Shown: positions 1 through 7,802, counted from the first letter of the stretch. The stretch is 64,000 nucleotides of DNA from Pelomonas lactea (GCF_043555885.1 NZ_JBIGHX010000003.1:744001-808000), one strand, 5' to 3'. The notes: generated by a model from the letters alone, not told the origin. Numbers and translations: made by a program.

Positions 1-8
1 AGCACCCC

Positions 9-236
9 GTGTGCAAGCTCGCCGTGAAGCTGGACAAGCTCATTGAGAGCGAGCGCGTGTCCGATGGCGTTGCCGTCTGCGCACTGCTCAGCTTGTTCAC
101 CACCGTGGTCAAGGCGCTGAAGCGCGACGACGCCGCCGCGTGCTTGAACGGCTTGCACGAGTCCGCCACGCAGATCGTCGCGGTCCATTTCCCCGAGTGG
201 CAGATCAACGCCGCCGTCGTCTCCAAACCCCACTGA
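9..236 (+). CDS. Hypothetical protein of the Mu-like prophage early region (possibly 5'-truncated)
   Basis: A 75-residue reading frame from a GTG; the frame stays open to the left edge, so the true start may lie outside the window. It contains a hydrophobic stretch (VAVCALLSLFTTVVKAL) followed by an acidic/basic mix and has no motif I recognise. It lies 18 bp upstream of gam in the same orientation, so it is probably an early-operon gene of the prophage. Its function is unknown. Confidence 0.5.
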   Translation: MCKLAVKLDKLIESERVSDGVAVCALLSLFTTVVKALKRDDAAACLNGLHESATQIVAVHFPEWQINAAVVSKPH

Positions 237-254
237 CCCTACCGAGGAGCCCAC

Positions 255-833
255 ATGGCCACCAAGAAGCTGAAGGCGCCCGCTGGCGTCCGCATCCCAC
301 AGAGCCGCGACGAAGCGGCGCAGATGATCCACGAGATCGGCGTCGCGCAGCGCCAGGTCCAGCGCATCACGGCCGACATGAACGACGAGCTGGCCGCCAT
401 CACGGCGAAGCACCAGCCGGTGCTTGACGGCCTGGCCGCCAAGGTCAAGCAGCTGGCCGGCGGCGTGCAGGCCTGGTGCGAGGCCAACCGCGACGAGATC
501 ACCAACGACCGCAAGGTCAAGTTCGCCAACCTGCTGACCGGCATGGTCACCTGGCGCGTGCGGCCGCCCAGCGTGACGGTCTCCAACGTCGAGGCGGTCA
601 TCAAGACTCTGAAGGCGCTCAGCCTGCACCGCTTCCTGCGCACCAAGGACGAGGTGGACAAGGACGCCATCCTGGCCGCGTACAACGCCGCGAAGAGCGC
701 CCCCACCGATGACCCCAACCGCGCACGCCTGGTCGCCGAGGCCGCGCCGCTGGATTTGGTGAGCGGCATCAGCATCAAGACCGGTGTCGAGGACTTCGCC
801 ATCGAGCCGTTCGAGCAAGAGGTGGCGGGATGA
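255..833 (+). CDS. gam: Host-nuclease inhibitor protein Gam (Mu Gam family)
   Basis: A 192-residue protein that fits the Mu Gam family in length and character: an N-terminal helical region rich in charged residues (about 15-75, predicted coiled coil), then the basic core around NDRKVKFANLLTGMVTWRVR and a C-terminal VSGISIKTGVEDFAIEPFE segment typical of the family. Gam binds double-stranded DNA ends and shields phage DNA from host exonucleases such as RecBCD; it is a Ku-like protein. An SD-like GAGGAG lies just upstream of the ATG. Its stop overlaps the next gene by 4 bp (ATGA), so the two are translationally coupled. It is one of the best markers that this is a Mu-type early region. Confidence 0.88.
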   Translation: MATKKLKAPAGVRIPQSRDEAAQMIHEIGVAQRQVQRITADMNDELAAITAKHQPVLDGLAAKVKQLAGGVQAWCEANRDEITNDRKVKFANLLTGMVTWRVRPPSVTVSNVEAVIKTLKALSLHRFLRTKDEVDKDAILAAYNAAKSAPTDDPNRARLVAEAAPLDLVSGISIKTGVEDFAIEPFEQEVAG

Positions 834-1126
834 GCGCCGCCGTCTCCAACCTGGCGGAGGAGCGCTGCGCCAGGCACACCAAGAGCCCCGCCAAGGTGCA
901 GTTCGGCAAGCCCATCAAGGCCACGCTGGCCGACCTCAAGGTGGCCGTGCGCTGGCGCGACGACATGCCCAACGACGTGCCCACGCGGCGGCTGGACGAG
1001 GCGGTGGGCGTGACGGCGCTGCACCTCGGCCTGTGCGCGCTCGGCGGCGGCGTCGAGCTGGACCTGGGCAACGGCTACATCCTGGTCTGCACGGTTCGCA
1101 AGGCGGAGGACGCATGCGCTGGCTGA
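830..1126 (+). CDS. Hypothetical prophage early protein (98 aa)
   Basis: The ATG overlaps the gam stop codon, and the 3' end overlaps the next small gene by 13 bp, so it sits in a tightly packed early operon. The sequence is soluble and mixed in charge, with no transmembrane segment and no motif I can name. Small unassigned genes of this kind are usual between gam and gemA in Mu-like phages; several act as accessory or anti-host functions, but nothing here shows that. Confidence 0.6.
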   Translation: MSAAVSNLAEERCARHTKSPAKVQFGKPIKATLADLKVAVRWRDDMPNDVPTRRLDEAVGVTALHLGLCALGGGVELDLGNGYILVCTVRKAEDACAG

Positions 1127-1344
1127 TGGAGCGCGTCCGCGCCGCCTGGCTCGCCATCAAGACGCCGACGCCGCGCCAGGCGCGCGTGGGCCTGCTCAAC
1201 ACCGGCGAGCTGGTGCTGATCGACGGGATGGGCCAGCCGATGGTGTTCAGCACCGACACGACCGAGCTGATGCGCGACGCGCTGCAGCACGACTTCAACG
1301 AGACGTTCATCGACCTTCGCGGTCCGATGGGCACGAGCGACTGA
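1114..1344 (+). CDS. Hypothetical prophage early protein (76 aa)
   Basis: The start is set at the ATG at 1114 because a purine-rich SD (AGGCGGAGGA) sits 3-12 bases upstream; a longer in-frame extension would run over the preceding gene. The protein begins with an amphipathic helix (RWLMERVRAAWLAIKTPTPRQ) and then has a short strand-rich part (GELVLIDGMGQPMVFSTDTTELM). No family was recognised. It is co-oriented with and close to its neighbours. Confidence 0.55.
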   Translation: MRWLMERVRAAWLAIKTPTPRQARVGLLNTGELVLIDGMGQPMVFSTDTTELMRDALQHDFNETFIDLRGPMGTSD

Positions 1345-1356
1345 AAGGAGATTGCG

Positions 1357-1941
1357 ATGAGCTACCAACCCCGTGATGGCAGCCTGGCCGAACGCCTGTG
1401 CGCCCACTTCAGAGCCAATCCGTTCGACGAGCTGGACAACGTCGACATCGCCAAGCGGTTCGACGTGAACCAGTCGTCCATCGCCGCGCTGCTGAACAAC
1501 GCGATCAACGCGGGCCACATCCAGCGCCTGTCCAAGGGCTGCTACGCCGCCGGCCCCAAGCTCGGCGCAGAGAAGGCCGCGCCGGCCGCCGCACCGGCGC
1601 CCGCAAGCGCCGACGCGCCGCCGAAGCCCGGCTTCCAGACCTGGCTGGCTACCAAGGGTCAGGAGGAGTCCAAGGGCGGCGGCGCAGGCGCCGCCCTGCT
1701 GCCGGATCCGGCGTCGCTGGTGATCGAGGCCGGCATCCCCATCCCCGAGGCGCAGTCCGAGAAGGTGCTGCGCTACGCCGCCAAGTTTGCCGAGATGAAG
1801 GTGGGCGACTCGTTCGGCTGCTCGCACGGCGCCGCCAAGGCGCTGATCACCAGCGCCAGCCGCTGGGGCAAGAGCCTCAACCGCCGTTTCGTGATGCGCC
1901 GCACCACGGCCACCGAAGCCCGAATCTGGCGGAAGGAGTGA
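1357..1941 (+). CDS. Winged-helix-like DNA-binding protein of the prophage early region
   Basis: 194 residues. The N-terminal 65 residues look like a winged helix-turn-helix: SLAERLCAHFRANPFDELDNVDIAKRF, then QSSIAALLNNAINAGHIQRL, then a wing-like KGCYAAGPKL. An Ala/Pro-rich linker (about 70-95) leads to a second basic domain (about 125-194) ending SRWGKSLNRRFVMRRTTATEARIWRKE, which could also contact DNA. The gene follows a good SD (AAAGGAGATTGCG). A regulatory or DNA-metabolism role in the early operon is an inference from the fold-like pattern; the family was not identified. Confidence 0.6.
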   Translation: MSYQPRDGSLAERLCAHFRANPFDELDNVDIAKRFDVNQSSIAALLNNAINAGHIQRLSKGCYAAGPKLGAEKAAPAAAPAPASADAPPKPGFQTWLATKGQEESKGGGAGAALLPDPASLVIEAGIPIPEAQSEKVLRYAAKFAEMKVGDSFGCSHGAAKALITSASRWGKSLNRRFVMRRTTATEARIWRKE

Positions 1942-1945
1942 CGCG

Positions 1946-2191
1946 ATGAAAACCGACTTCAAACGCCCCTTCACGATCAGCGTGACCTACCGCAGCGGCG
2001 CCTACGACACCTGCTCGGTCAACGGCAAGCGCGCCAGCTCCACCAGTGGCGCCAAGGCGGCCACCGAGCGCCTCGCCGAGAAGCTGCTGGGCGCTGGCAA
2101 CTTCGAGGTGGCGCAGATCGGCTTCGCCGGCATCTACTGGGAGATCACGCCCAAGGCCCCCAGCGAGACGCAGGAGGTGGCTCATGGCTGA
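1946..2191 (+). CDS. Hypothetical prophage protein (81 aa)
   Basis: A small basic protein with a strand-rich N-terminus (RPFTISVTYRSGAYDTCSVNGKRASSTSGAK) and a helical middle (AATERLAEKLLG). It starts 4 bp after the preceding stop with an SD (GGAAGGAG), and its 3' end overlaps the next gene by 8 bp. No family was recognised. Confidence 0.55.
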   Translation: MKTDFKRPFTISVTYRSGAYDTCSVNGKRASSTSGAKAATERLAEKLLGAGNFEVAQIGFAGIYWEITPKAPSETQEVAHG

Positions 2192-2723
2192 CGTCTGCGT
2201 GCCCCAGTCCGTGCGTGACGCCGCCAAGCGGGTGGACGAGTACTTCCGCAACACCGGGCGGCTGGTGTGGACGCTCGGCGGCATCCAGTCGGTGCAGCAG
2301 GGTGTTCACCCCGAGACCGACGCCCTGCAGTCCGTGCTGACGACGCTGCGCCTGGCGCGCGAGAGCCACGGCGTCGCGTTGCTGTCCGACCCGCCCCAGG
2401 ACGCCTGGAAGGCCCGGGGCGTGGATGCCCGCCTGGGCGACGCCGCCGGCTTGCTGGAACGCCTCATCAGCGTGAGCCAGGCCGACGCGGCACTGGCTCC
2501 CGTGGTGGAGTGCGTCACCTGGGTCAAGTGCAGCGACCGCATGCCCGACGCTGACCTGACCGTCTACGCCTACCTGCCGCCTGACGAGCTGGACGCGCAA
2601 GGCATGGTGATCAGCGCCTTCTTCGATGGCGAGCAGTGGCGCGGCGCTGGCGACGGCTGGCCGCTCGGCAAGGCGGTGACGTGGTGGACGGCCGAGCTGA
2701 TCGGACCGAGGGCGGCTCCATGA
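2184..2723 (+). CDS. DUF551-like domain protein of the prophage
   Basis: 179 residues from the ATG at 2184, which has GCAGGAGG upstream; longer in-frame starts would overlap the previous gene by far more. The N-terminal half is helical (DAAKRVDEYFRNTGRLVW and LARESHGVALL). The C-terminal part, from about residue 110, has the pattern of the phage-associated DUF551 family: a WVKCSDRMPDADLTVYAYL start, strand repeats, and a Trp-rich end (GKAVTWWTAEL). DUF551 proteins are common in phage early regions and have no known biochemical role. The stop overlaps the next start by 4 bp. Confidence 0.6.
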   Translation: MADVCVPQSVRDAAKRVDEYFRNTGRLVWTLGGIQSVQQGVHPETDALQSVLTTLRLARESHGVALLSDPPQDAWKARGVDARLGDAAGLLERLISVSQADAALAPVVECVTWVKCSDRMPDADLTVYAYLPPDELDAQGMVISAFFDGEQWRGAGDGWPLGKAVTWWTAELIGPRAAP

Positions 2724-2917
2724 ACGTGCAGCAACTCCGCGAGCAGCTCGCCGAGCTGCCGGGTCACTGGCCCGTGCATGTCGAGGTCGAGAAGGACGGC
2801 AGCGGTGGCGGCGGCGATGTCGACTTCCACTTCGCGCTGGACGTGCAGCCCAGCAGCTTCCCCACCTACGGCAGCATGGCCGTCATCCGAATCGCGCGGC
2901 CGGAGGACTTGGGATGA
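2720..2917 (+). CDS. Hypothetical prophage protein (65 aa)
   Basis: Starts in an ATGA overlap with the DUF551-like gene and ends in an ATGA overlap with gemA, so it is translationally coupled on both sides. The sequence begins NVQQLREQLAELPGHWPVHVEVE, then a Gly-rich loop and a strand-rich half. This pattern (helix, then a strand carrying a short acidic stretch) is frequent in small phage proteins, but no family name is justified. Confidence 0.55.
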   Translation: MNVQQLREQLAELPGHWPVHVEVEKDGSGGGGDVDFHFALDVQPSSFPTYGSMAVIRIARPEDLG

Positions 2918-3414
2918 AGCCCGCTGCCCGCCCCGCCCAGCCACGCAATGCCGCGCTGGCGCAGATTCACATCGCCAAGGCCCAGCTGATGAAGGCCGGG
3001 CTGCTGGACGACGACAGCTACCGCGACATGCTGTTCGCCCAGGCCCGGGTGCGCAGCGCGGCCGAGCTGGACCACGCCGGCCGCGCCCGCGTGCTGGCGC
3101 ACATGACGCGCCTGGGCGCCAAGCTCGGCCACGCGGGCAAGCCCTTCGCGGGCAAGAAGCGGCCACTGGACCGGCAGGCCCAGCTCGACAAGATCGAGGC
3201 GCTGCTGGCCGATGCGGGCCGTTCCTGGGCCTATCTCACCAAGGCGATGGTGAAGCGCATCTGCGGCGTCGACGCGCTGGAGTTCTGCACAACCGACCAC
3301 CTGGGCAAGCTCATTGCGGCCCTGACCTATGACCAGCAGCGCCGGGCGAAGCGAGAAGCCGCCGCAAGGGTGCTGCAGAACGAGTTGGAAGGAGCCACCA
3401 ATGGCAACGACTAA
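2914..3414 (+). CDS. gemA: GemA-like regulatory protein (Mu gp16 / DUF1018 family)
   Basis: 166 residues. The family signature is clear: IHIAKAQLMKAGLLDDDSYRDM near residue 18, followed by AELDHAGRARVLAHMTRLG and a C-terminal helical part with LTKAMVKRICGVDALEF. GemA of phage Mu is an early protein that changes host gene expression and DNA topology; related proteins are found in nearly all Mu-like phages between the early genes and mor. Overlaps with genes on both sides support one early operon. Confidence 0.88.
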   Translation: MKPAARPAQPRNAALAQIHIAKAQLMKAGLLDDDSYRDMLFAQARVRSAAELDHAGRARVLAHMTRLGAKLGHAGKPFAGKKRPLDRQAQLDKIEALLADAGRSWAYLTKAMVKRICGVDALEFCTTDHLGKLIAALTYDQQRRAKREAAARVLQNELEGATNGND

Positions 3415-3685
3415 GGCCGGCGCGCGCATGTGCGTCGTCACCATCGGCCTGGACGAGTACCTGATGCCGGCTGCGACGGGCATCAAGGTCGCCGAGCTGA
3501 TGCAGGGCGCCCGCCAGGTGCGCTCCGATTACACCGGCCAGGGCTTTCGCTATCACGCCATGCCTGAACACGACGAGCTGCGCGGCGTGAGCTGGCGGTC
3601 GGTCACACACAAGCAGATCGTCGAGGCCAAGCCGCCCCGGGGCCGCCGTGCCATCGAGGGCGACGACGAGACGGGGGCACCATGA
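3401..3685 (+). CDS. Hypothetical prophage protein (94 aa)
   Basis: The ATG at 3401 lies inside the last codons of gemA, with GGAAGGAG about 8 bp upstream. The protein has a strand-rich start (CVVTIGLDEYLMPAATGIKVAELM) and a basic C-terminus. It overlaps the following gene by 4 bp. No family was recognised. Confidence 0.55.
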   Translation: MATTKAGARMCVVTIGLDEYLMPAATGIKVAELMQGARQVRSDYTGQGFRYHAMPEHDELRGVSWRSVTHKQIVEAKPPRGRRAIEGDDETGAP

Positions 3686-4119
3686 TGCAGCTGACCTGCC
3701 CCTGCTGCCACGCGCACATCCCTCTGGAGTCGGCCATGCAGGACGACGCCGGCCGCGAGCTGGTGTCGGTGCTGCTGGCGTTGCACCCTGACCTGGCGCG
3801 CGCACTCGTTCACTACCTGTCGTTCTTCCGGCCGCTGAAGCAGCAGCTGGGCTGGGGCCGCGCGCTGCGGCTGTGCCGCGAGGTGCAGGCCCTCACGAGC
3901 GACGCTGGCCGTCTGCAGGCCGGACTCGTGGAGACGGCGCGCACGCTGGGTGAGCGTCGCCAGGCGCCGGGCTGGAAGCCGCTCGGGAATCACAACTACC
4001 TGCGCCGGTGCCTGGAGACCGTGGAGGCCGCGGCGGTCGCCCCCGTCGCACCCACCGCCGCTGCTCCGCGCTCGCGCGCCGGTGCCGGCCTGGTGGCCCT
4101 GGAGGCTCTGAAGCGATGA
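3682..4119 (+). CDS. Hypothetical prophage protein with N-terminal CxxC zinc-knuckle-like motif
   Basis: 145 residues. It opens with MMQLTCPCCHAHIPLE, a CPCC-x-H pattern that may bind zinc or be the remnant of a zinc ribbon. The rest is helical (LVSVLLALHPDLARALVHYLSFF) with a basic WKPLGNHNYLRRCLE segment and an Ala/Pro-rich tail. Together with the next gene it sits where Mu-like phages of this group carry replication-associated or unknown proteins, but I cannot assign a function. It has 4-bp overlaps at both ends. Confidence 0.6.
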   Translation: MMQLTCPCCHAHIPLESAMQDDAGRELVSVLLALHPDLARALVHYLSFFRPLKQQLGWGRALRLCREVQALTSDAGRLQAGLVETARTLGERRQAPGWKPLGNHNYLRRCLETVEAAAVAPVAPTAAAPRSRAGAGLVALEALKR

Positions 4120-4592
4120 ACGCCACGCCCGACACCTGGTTCCACAACGCCGTTGTCGACGGCGTGCAGAGGCTTTATGCGTTGAACCTGATGGATCGCC
4201 CGTCAGCGGAGACGGTGCCGCTCGTCGCCGTGACCTGGGTGGAGGTGCTGTGGAGCTGGCTGCCCTGGACGGAGCAGCTCGACGCCTGGCGGCTGCCGGT
4301 CGCGTTCCGTCACCTGGCAGCGTCAGCGGAGCGCTGGCCGGCGCCGAAGCAACTGCGCGCGCATCTGCCCGCGCGCCGGCAGACCCAGCCGGCGTTGCCG
4401 CCTGCCGCGCCATCCGGTCCAACGGAGGAACAGCGCGCAAGGCTGGCGGAGGTGACTGAACGCCTGCGCAAGAGGGTCGGGCATTCAATCGGGGGGAAAA
4501 GCACCCCCCTAACTCGTGGTACGTTCCCGGCCGCCCACGAGGACGCCATAGAGCCGGCCCGTGGGTCGACAGGGAGTTTGGAGTTGTCATGA
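4116..4592 (+). CDS. Hypothetical prophage protein (158 aa)
   Basis: The start at 4116 overlaps the preceding stop by 4 bp. The N-terminal 95 residues are rich in Trp and predicted helical (VTWVEVLWSWLPWTEQLDAW), followed by a PAPKQLRAHLPAR segment and a low-complexity Pro/Ala linker. The C-terminal coding sequence contains a G6...C6 inverted repeat (4491-4509) shortly before mor. No family was identified. Its last 4 bp overlap mor. Confidence 0.55.
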   Translation: MNATPDTWFHNAVVDGVQRLYALNLMDRPSAETVPLVAVTWVEVLWSWLPWTEQLDAWRLPVAFRHLAASAERWPAPKQLRAHLPARRQTQPALPPAAPSGPTEEQRARLAEVTERLRKRVGHSIGGKSTPLTRGTFPAAHEDAIEPARGSTGSLELS

Positions 4593-4993
4593 GTACGCAT
4601 TCGCTGGACTTCGGCGGGCTGTTGCCGCCGCACCCCGATTCGCTCGCCGAAGACCCGGATTACCCGCTCGTACTGCGCGAGCTGGCGGAGCTGGTGCAAG
4701 GCGAGCTGATCAAGGTCGACGTGCCCGCCGAGCGAGCGGCAGCCATTGCCGAGACCGCAGCCGAGCACGTGCGCGAGCGCTTCGGCGGGCAGCCGGTGTA
4801 CTGGCCCAAGGGCCACACCATGCGCGCCAAGCGGCGCCGTGCAGCCATGTGGGCAGACTTCACCGGCAACAACCACATCGAGCTCGCGCAGAAGTACGGC
4901 ATGTGTGTGCAGCAGGTCTACAAGGCGCTCGCAGCCGCCCGCATTGAGTTCCTGGGCAAGGCGCAGGGCGACCTTTTCAACGCCCAGGGCTAG
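4589..4993 (+). CDS. mor: Mor-family middle-operon transcription activator
   Basis: 134 residues with the typical Mor/C layout: an N-terminal dimerisation region (LRELAELVQGELIKVDVPAERAA) and a C-terminal helix-turn-helix from about residue 75, with the family hallmark VYWPKG and then WADFTGNNHIELAQKYGM plus QQVYKALAAAR. In Mu, Mor is made from the early transcript and switches on the middle promoter that drives C and thus the late genes. The ATG overlaps the upstream stop by 4 bp, so Mor is the last gene of the tightly overlapping run. I see only one Mor/C-type gene here; a separate C is not evident. Confidence 0.88.
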   Translation: MSTHSLDFGGLLPPHPDSLAEDPDYPLVLRELAELVQGELIKVDVPAERAAAIAETAAEHVRERFGGQPVYWPKGHTMRAKRRRAAMWADFTGNNHIELAQKYGMCVQQVYKALAAARIEFLGKAQGDLFNAQG

Positions 4994-5015
4994 ACTTTCG
5001 GTAAAGGGGAGCGCC

Positions 5016-5585
5016 ATGAAGACCATCACCTGCCTGATCCTGGCCCTGGCTGCGCTGCCGGCGGCGGCCGCTGTCGACCTGGATGCCTGCACTCGCGACG
5101 GCCAGCCGATTGCGCAGGAGCTGTGCCGCTCATTGCGCCAGGCGGATGCGTCGAGCAAGTCCGCGCAGGCCCGCACCGATGCAGAGAAGACAGCGCTGCA
5201 GCGCGCAAAGGACCGCTCCGCAGCCTTCGAGGCCGAGCAGGCCCGCAAGCGCGACGTTGAGGCAGCACAGCGTGCCGAGCAGCGCACGGCGGAGGCGGCG
5301 GCTGCTGCCTACTGGAGCGAGAAGTCCCAGGCACTCAAGCAGTCCGTCGCCGAGCGCGAACGCCAGGCGGAGGCCCAGGAGCGGGTGGCCCGCAAGGTGT
5401 GCGGTGCCGACTACGGCATGCCCAAGGTCGGCATGTCACTCGCACGCGCCCGCAGCTGCCTCGGCGACTCGCGGCTTGTCGGTCAGGTCAATCGTGCGGA
5501 CGGCGTGGCGTCGGTGTATGCCACGGACAGCCTGCAGCTGGTCGTGATGGACGGCAAGGTGGTTGCATGGCAGGGGCTGCGGTGA
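5016..5585 (+). CDS. Secreted coiled-coil protein of the prophage
   Basis: 189 residues. It has a clear Sec signal peptide (MKTITCLILALAALPAAAA) with cleavage expected near residue 19-20, a long Ala/Glu/Arg-rich coiled coil (about 35-125), and a C-terminal strand-rich domain with conserved-looking CGADYGMPKVGMSLARARSC, whose two Cys could pair in the periplasm. The start has GTAAAGGGGAG upstream. It sits between mor and the holin, a place where lysis or envelope accessory genes are common; a spanin-like or lysis role is possible but not shown. Confidence 0.6.
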   Translation: MKTITCLILALAALPAAAAVDLDACTRDGQPIAQELCRSLRQADASSKSAQARTDAEKTALQRAKDRSAAFEAEQARKRDVEAAQRAEQRTAEAAAAAYWSEKSQALKQSVAERERQAEAQERVARKVCGADYGMPKVGMSLARARSCLGDSRLVGQVNRADGVASVYATDSLQLVVMDGKVVAWQGLR

Positions 5586-5863
5586 TGGATAGCCGCGAGG
5601 CGCGCGAAGAGGCCGCGTTTCTCGACCTGATGGCGAAGCTCGTTGCCCTGGACCGGAACATGCGCGTTGAGAAGATCATCGGCCGTGCTGATTCCCCATC
5701 GCGGCGCGTGGTGTTTCGCTTCACATGGGGGCCGGGGCATGGGCACCAGCACGTTGAGCCGGTCAACGTTGACTCCATGTTGAGCGGTGAGTTCGACGCA
5801 GGCGCGTGGTGCGCACGCACCCTTGATCGCGTCAAGGCTGCCCACTTGCAGACGTTGACGTAG
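5585..5863 (+). CDS. Hypothetical prophage protein (92 aa)
   Basis: The ATG at 5585 overlaps the preceding stop by one base (a GTG at 5582 is also in frame). It has a helical N-terminus (DSREAREEAAFLDLMAKLVALDRNMR), a basic strand segment with His residues (FTWGPGHGHQHVEP) and a helical end. No family was recognised. It is followed within 27 bp by an intrinsic terminator, so it closes a transcription unit. Confidence 0.5.
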   Translation: MDSREAREEAAFLDLMAKLVALDRNMRVEKIIGRADSPSRRVVFRFTWGPGHGHQHVEPVNVDSMLSGEFDAGAWCARTLDRVKAAHLQTLT

Positions 5864-5889
5864 TCCTAGGCGCGTTCCGCGCGCATGCG

Positions 5890-5920
5890 AGGCCCGCTTC
5901 GGCGGGCCTTCTCTTTTTCG
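5890..5920 (+). terminator. Intrinsic terminator after the mor-region transcription unit
   Basis: An 8-bp perfect stem (AGGCCCGC / GCGGGCCT) with a TTCG tetraloop, followed by a T-rich run (TCTCTTTTT). This is a canonical rho-independent terminator. It separates the early/middle block from the holin and head-gene block and implies a new promoter to its right. Confidence 0.85.
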
Positions 5921-5957
5921 CACACGCGAAAAGACCCCCGGGGCACTGCCGGCCACG

Positions 5958-6272
5958 ATGCCGGCCATGCGCAGCACCCGCTCCACACTCCTCGCCTTCG
6001 CCGCAATGGCGGCGGCCGCCCTCGGCTCCGGCGTCACGGTCGCGACACAGGAGGGCACGACGGCGCGGGCGGAGGCCGTCCAGGCGGCCGCGCCGAAGCA
6101 TGCCAACAAGGCGCCCACCAGCCCCGAGCAGCGCGCCGCCTGGCTGCGTGTGCGCGGCCACGCGGCCGCCAGCCGGCGCTTCCCTGGCCGCGGCTGGACC
6201 GTGGCGCACGACCGTCGCATGGCGCGCAAGCGCCGCAACGTGATCAAGGCGCGCCGCGCCAACCGGGGCTGA
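5958..6272 (+). CDS. Hypothetical protein with signal peptide and strongly basic C-terminus
   Basis: 104 residues (a start at 5967 is also possible; no strong SD is seen for either). The N-terminus is signal-peptide-like (LLAFAAMAAAALGSGVTVA). The mature part is very rich in Arg/Lys/His, ending RKRRNVIKARRANRG. It lies between a terminator and the holin. A membrane-active or lysis-associated role would fit the position, but there is no motif for it. Confidence 0.45.
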   Translation: MPAMRSTRSTLLAFAAMAAAALGSGVTVATQEGTTARAEAVQAAAPKHANKAPTSPEQRAAWLRVRGHAAASRRFPGRGWTVAHDRRMARKRRNVIKARRANRG

Positions 6273-6365
6273 CATGGGTTCGGCCCCGTTTTCACGCCCG
6301 AACCCCGGCCGCATCGGTGCCGTGGCGCCTCTACCGTCCATCGGTGTTGAACAGGAGTGCCGCTG

Positions 6366-6893
6366 ATGCTGCCGCTCATCCCCATCGCCGTGCAGCTGGC
6401 GCAGTTCGCGCCGTCGCTACTTCGCTTCTTCAAGGCCGGCGACGCGAGCACCGCGGTGGCCGACCAGGTCGCCAGCCTGGCGCAGCAGGTCAGCGGCGCC
6501 AAGACGCCGGCCGAGGCGCTGGAAGCCATCAAGGCGAACGCCGAGCTGCAGCAGCAGTTCAACCTGCGCGCAATGGAGCTGGATGCCCAGCTGGACCTGG
6601 CCTACCTGGCAGACCGCCAGAGCGCGCGGGCGCGCGACATCGAGTTCATCAAGGCCGGCCAGCACAACACGCGGGCCGACGTGATGGTGGGCCTGGCGGC
6701 GCTGGGCCTGATCGCGTGCCTGGTGGTGCTGACGGTATTCCGCGGCTCCATCCCGGGCGAGGTCATCGGCCTGATCAGCACCATCGCCAGCCTGTTCGGC
6801 GTGTGCATGCGCGACGCGTACCAATTCGAGTTCGGCTCATCTCGCGGCAGCCGCGAGAAGGACCAGCTGCTGCAGCACCGCAGCGGAGCCTGA
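6366..6893 (+). CDS. Holin-like membrane protein (3-TM gene-transfer-agent holin family type)
   Basis: 175 residues from the ATG at 6366, chosen over an upstream in-frame GTG (6357) because the SD ACAGGAG has the right spacing only for the ATG. It has a hydrophobic N-terminal segment, a helical middle (AEALEAIKANAELQQQF) and two transmembrane segments (about 108-125 and 133-150), followed by CMRDAYQFEFGSSRGSREKD. That last pattern and the topology match the GTA-type '3TM holin' family as I remember it. Holins time host lysis by permeabilising the inner membrane. The partner endolysin is 6.7 kb downstream instead of adjacent. Confidence 0.65.
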   Translation: MLPLIPIAVQLAQFAPSLLRFFKAGDASTAVADQVASLAQQVSGAKTPAEALEAIKANAELQQQFNLRAMELDAQLDLAYLADRQSARARDIEFIKAGQHNTRADVMVGLAALGLIACLVVLTVFRGSIPGEVIGLISTIASLFGVCMRDAYQFEFGSSRGSREKDQLLQHRSGA

Positions 6894-6894
6894 C

Positions 6895-7158
6895 GTGCTG
6901 GACGTGTTCGACCGAGCCCAGGCCCGAGAAGCCGAGTTGCGCCAGGACGCACTGGCCGAGCACCAGCGCCGCGCCGCGGCCGTGCTGGGCCAGGAAGGCG
7001 ATGCCGAGCGCTGGCGCGAGCTGAGCGCCGAGTTCTGCGAGGGCACCGGCTGCGGTGCCCCGATTCCCGACCGGCGCCGGCAGCTCATGCCGCGTTGCCG
7101 TCTTTGTGTGGACTGCCAGGGTCGCAAAGAGGCCAGGCTCAAGAGGAGTGCTGGCTGA
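6895..7158 (+). CDS. TraR/DksA-type C4 zinc-finger protein
   Basis: 87 residues starting with GTG two bases after the holin stop. A helical N-terminus is followed by a C4-like zinc finger with the family pattern CGAPIPDRRRQLMPRCRLCVDCQ and a closing acidic/basic helix. Small TraR/DksA homologues in phages bind the RNA polymerase secondary channel and shift host transcription. The gene is a common resident of the Mu-like late region. It overlaps the next gene by 1 bp. Confidence 0.8.
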   Translation: MLDVFDRAQAREAELRQDALAEHQRRAAAVLGQEGDAERWRELSAEFCEGTGCGAPIPDRRRQLMPRCRLCVDCQGRKEARLKRSAG

Positions 7159-7490
7159 TGCAGCTGCAAATCGACCTGTGGCAGGTGCTGTCCTTCGGCG
7201 GCGTGGTGATCGGGGCCTTCTGGGCCATCGGTCGCGTGCTGGTGGGGCAGTTCCAGCGAACGATCGAAGAGAAGTTCACCGCCGTGTCGACCGGGCTCAA
7301 AGAGCAGGCCGACAGCAACCGCCAGCTGGAGCGGGACTTCATGGACTTCAAGGCCACCTTGCCGCGCGACTACGTGCGGCGCGAGGACTTCGTCCAGACC
7401 ATCGCGACGGTGACCGTTCGCATCGAGAACATGGCGCTGCGCCTGGAGCAGGCCATCCGTGACGCGTATTCCAAGAGGGAGCAGAGCTAA
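7158..7490 (+). CDS. Membrane-anchored coiled-coil protein (Mu gp25 / DUF2730-like position)
   Basis: 110 residues. There is one N-terminal transmembrane segment (about 9-31: LSFGGVVIGAFWAIGRVLVG), then a coiled coil through FTAVSTGLKEQADSNRQLERDFMDF and IENMALRLEQAI. Mu gp25 and DUF2730 proteins have this topology and sit immediately before gp26 and gp27, as here. Assignment is by position and topology more than by sequence motif. Confidence 0.6.
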   Translation: MQLQIDLWQVLSFGGVVIGAFWAIGRVLVGQFQRTIEEKFTAVSTGLKEQADSNRQLERDFMDFKATLPRDYVRREDFVQTIATVTVRIENMALRLEQAIRDAYSKREQS

Positions 7491-7802
7491 ATGGACATGG
7501 CCCAACAGATGCGCAAGGCGCGCAGCGAGAGCATCCGCTGGTATCTCCTCGTCGCGCTCAACGTGGCACGGCCCGCGGGTGCCGGCACACCGATCCTGCT
7601 GACGGTGATCCAGGCCAACCACACGGACGCCACCGAGATGGAGATCCGGCGCGAGCTGGACTACCTGGAGGACCGCGAGCTGGTGAGCATCAAGAAGGAC
7701 ACGCTCAACCGCTGGCACGCCGAGCTGACGCGGCACGGCGTGGACATCGTCGAGTACACGGTTGAAGTAGAGCCCGGCATCGCACGGCCGGCCATCGGCT
7801 GA
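7491..7802 (+). CDS. Mu gp26-like protein
   Basis: 103 residues with a winged-helix-like pattern: IRWYLLVALNVARP, a helix ATEMEIRRELDYLEDRELVSI and a strand KKDTLNRWHAELTRHGVDIV. This matches the conserved phage family found between gp25 and gp27 in Mu-like genomes. The biochemical role is unknown; a DNA-binding role in packaging would fit the fold-like pattern. It abuts both neighbours. Confidence 0.65.
   Translation: MDMAQQMRKARSESIRWYLLVALNVARPAGAGTPILLTVIQANHTDATEMEIRRELDYLEDRELVSIKKDTLNRWHAELTRHGVDIVEYTVEVEPGIARPAIG

Noticed and set aside
4491..4509. GGGGGG-loop-CCCCCC hairpin as a terminator before mor
   Set aside because: It lies inside a coding region about 80 bp upstream of mor and has no T run. 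mor overlaps the same gene, so termination here is unlikely.
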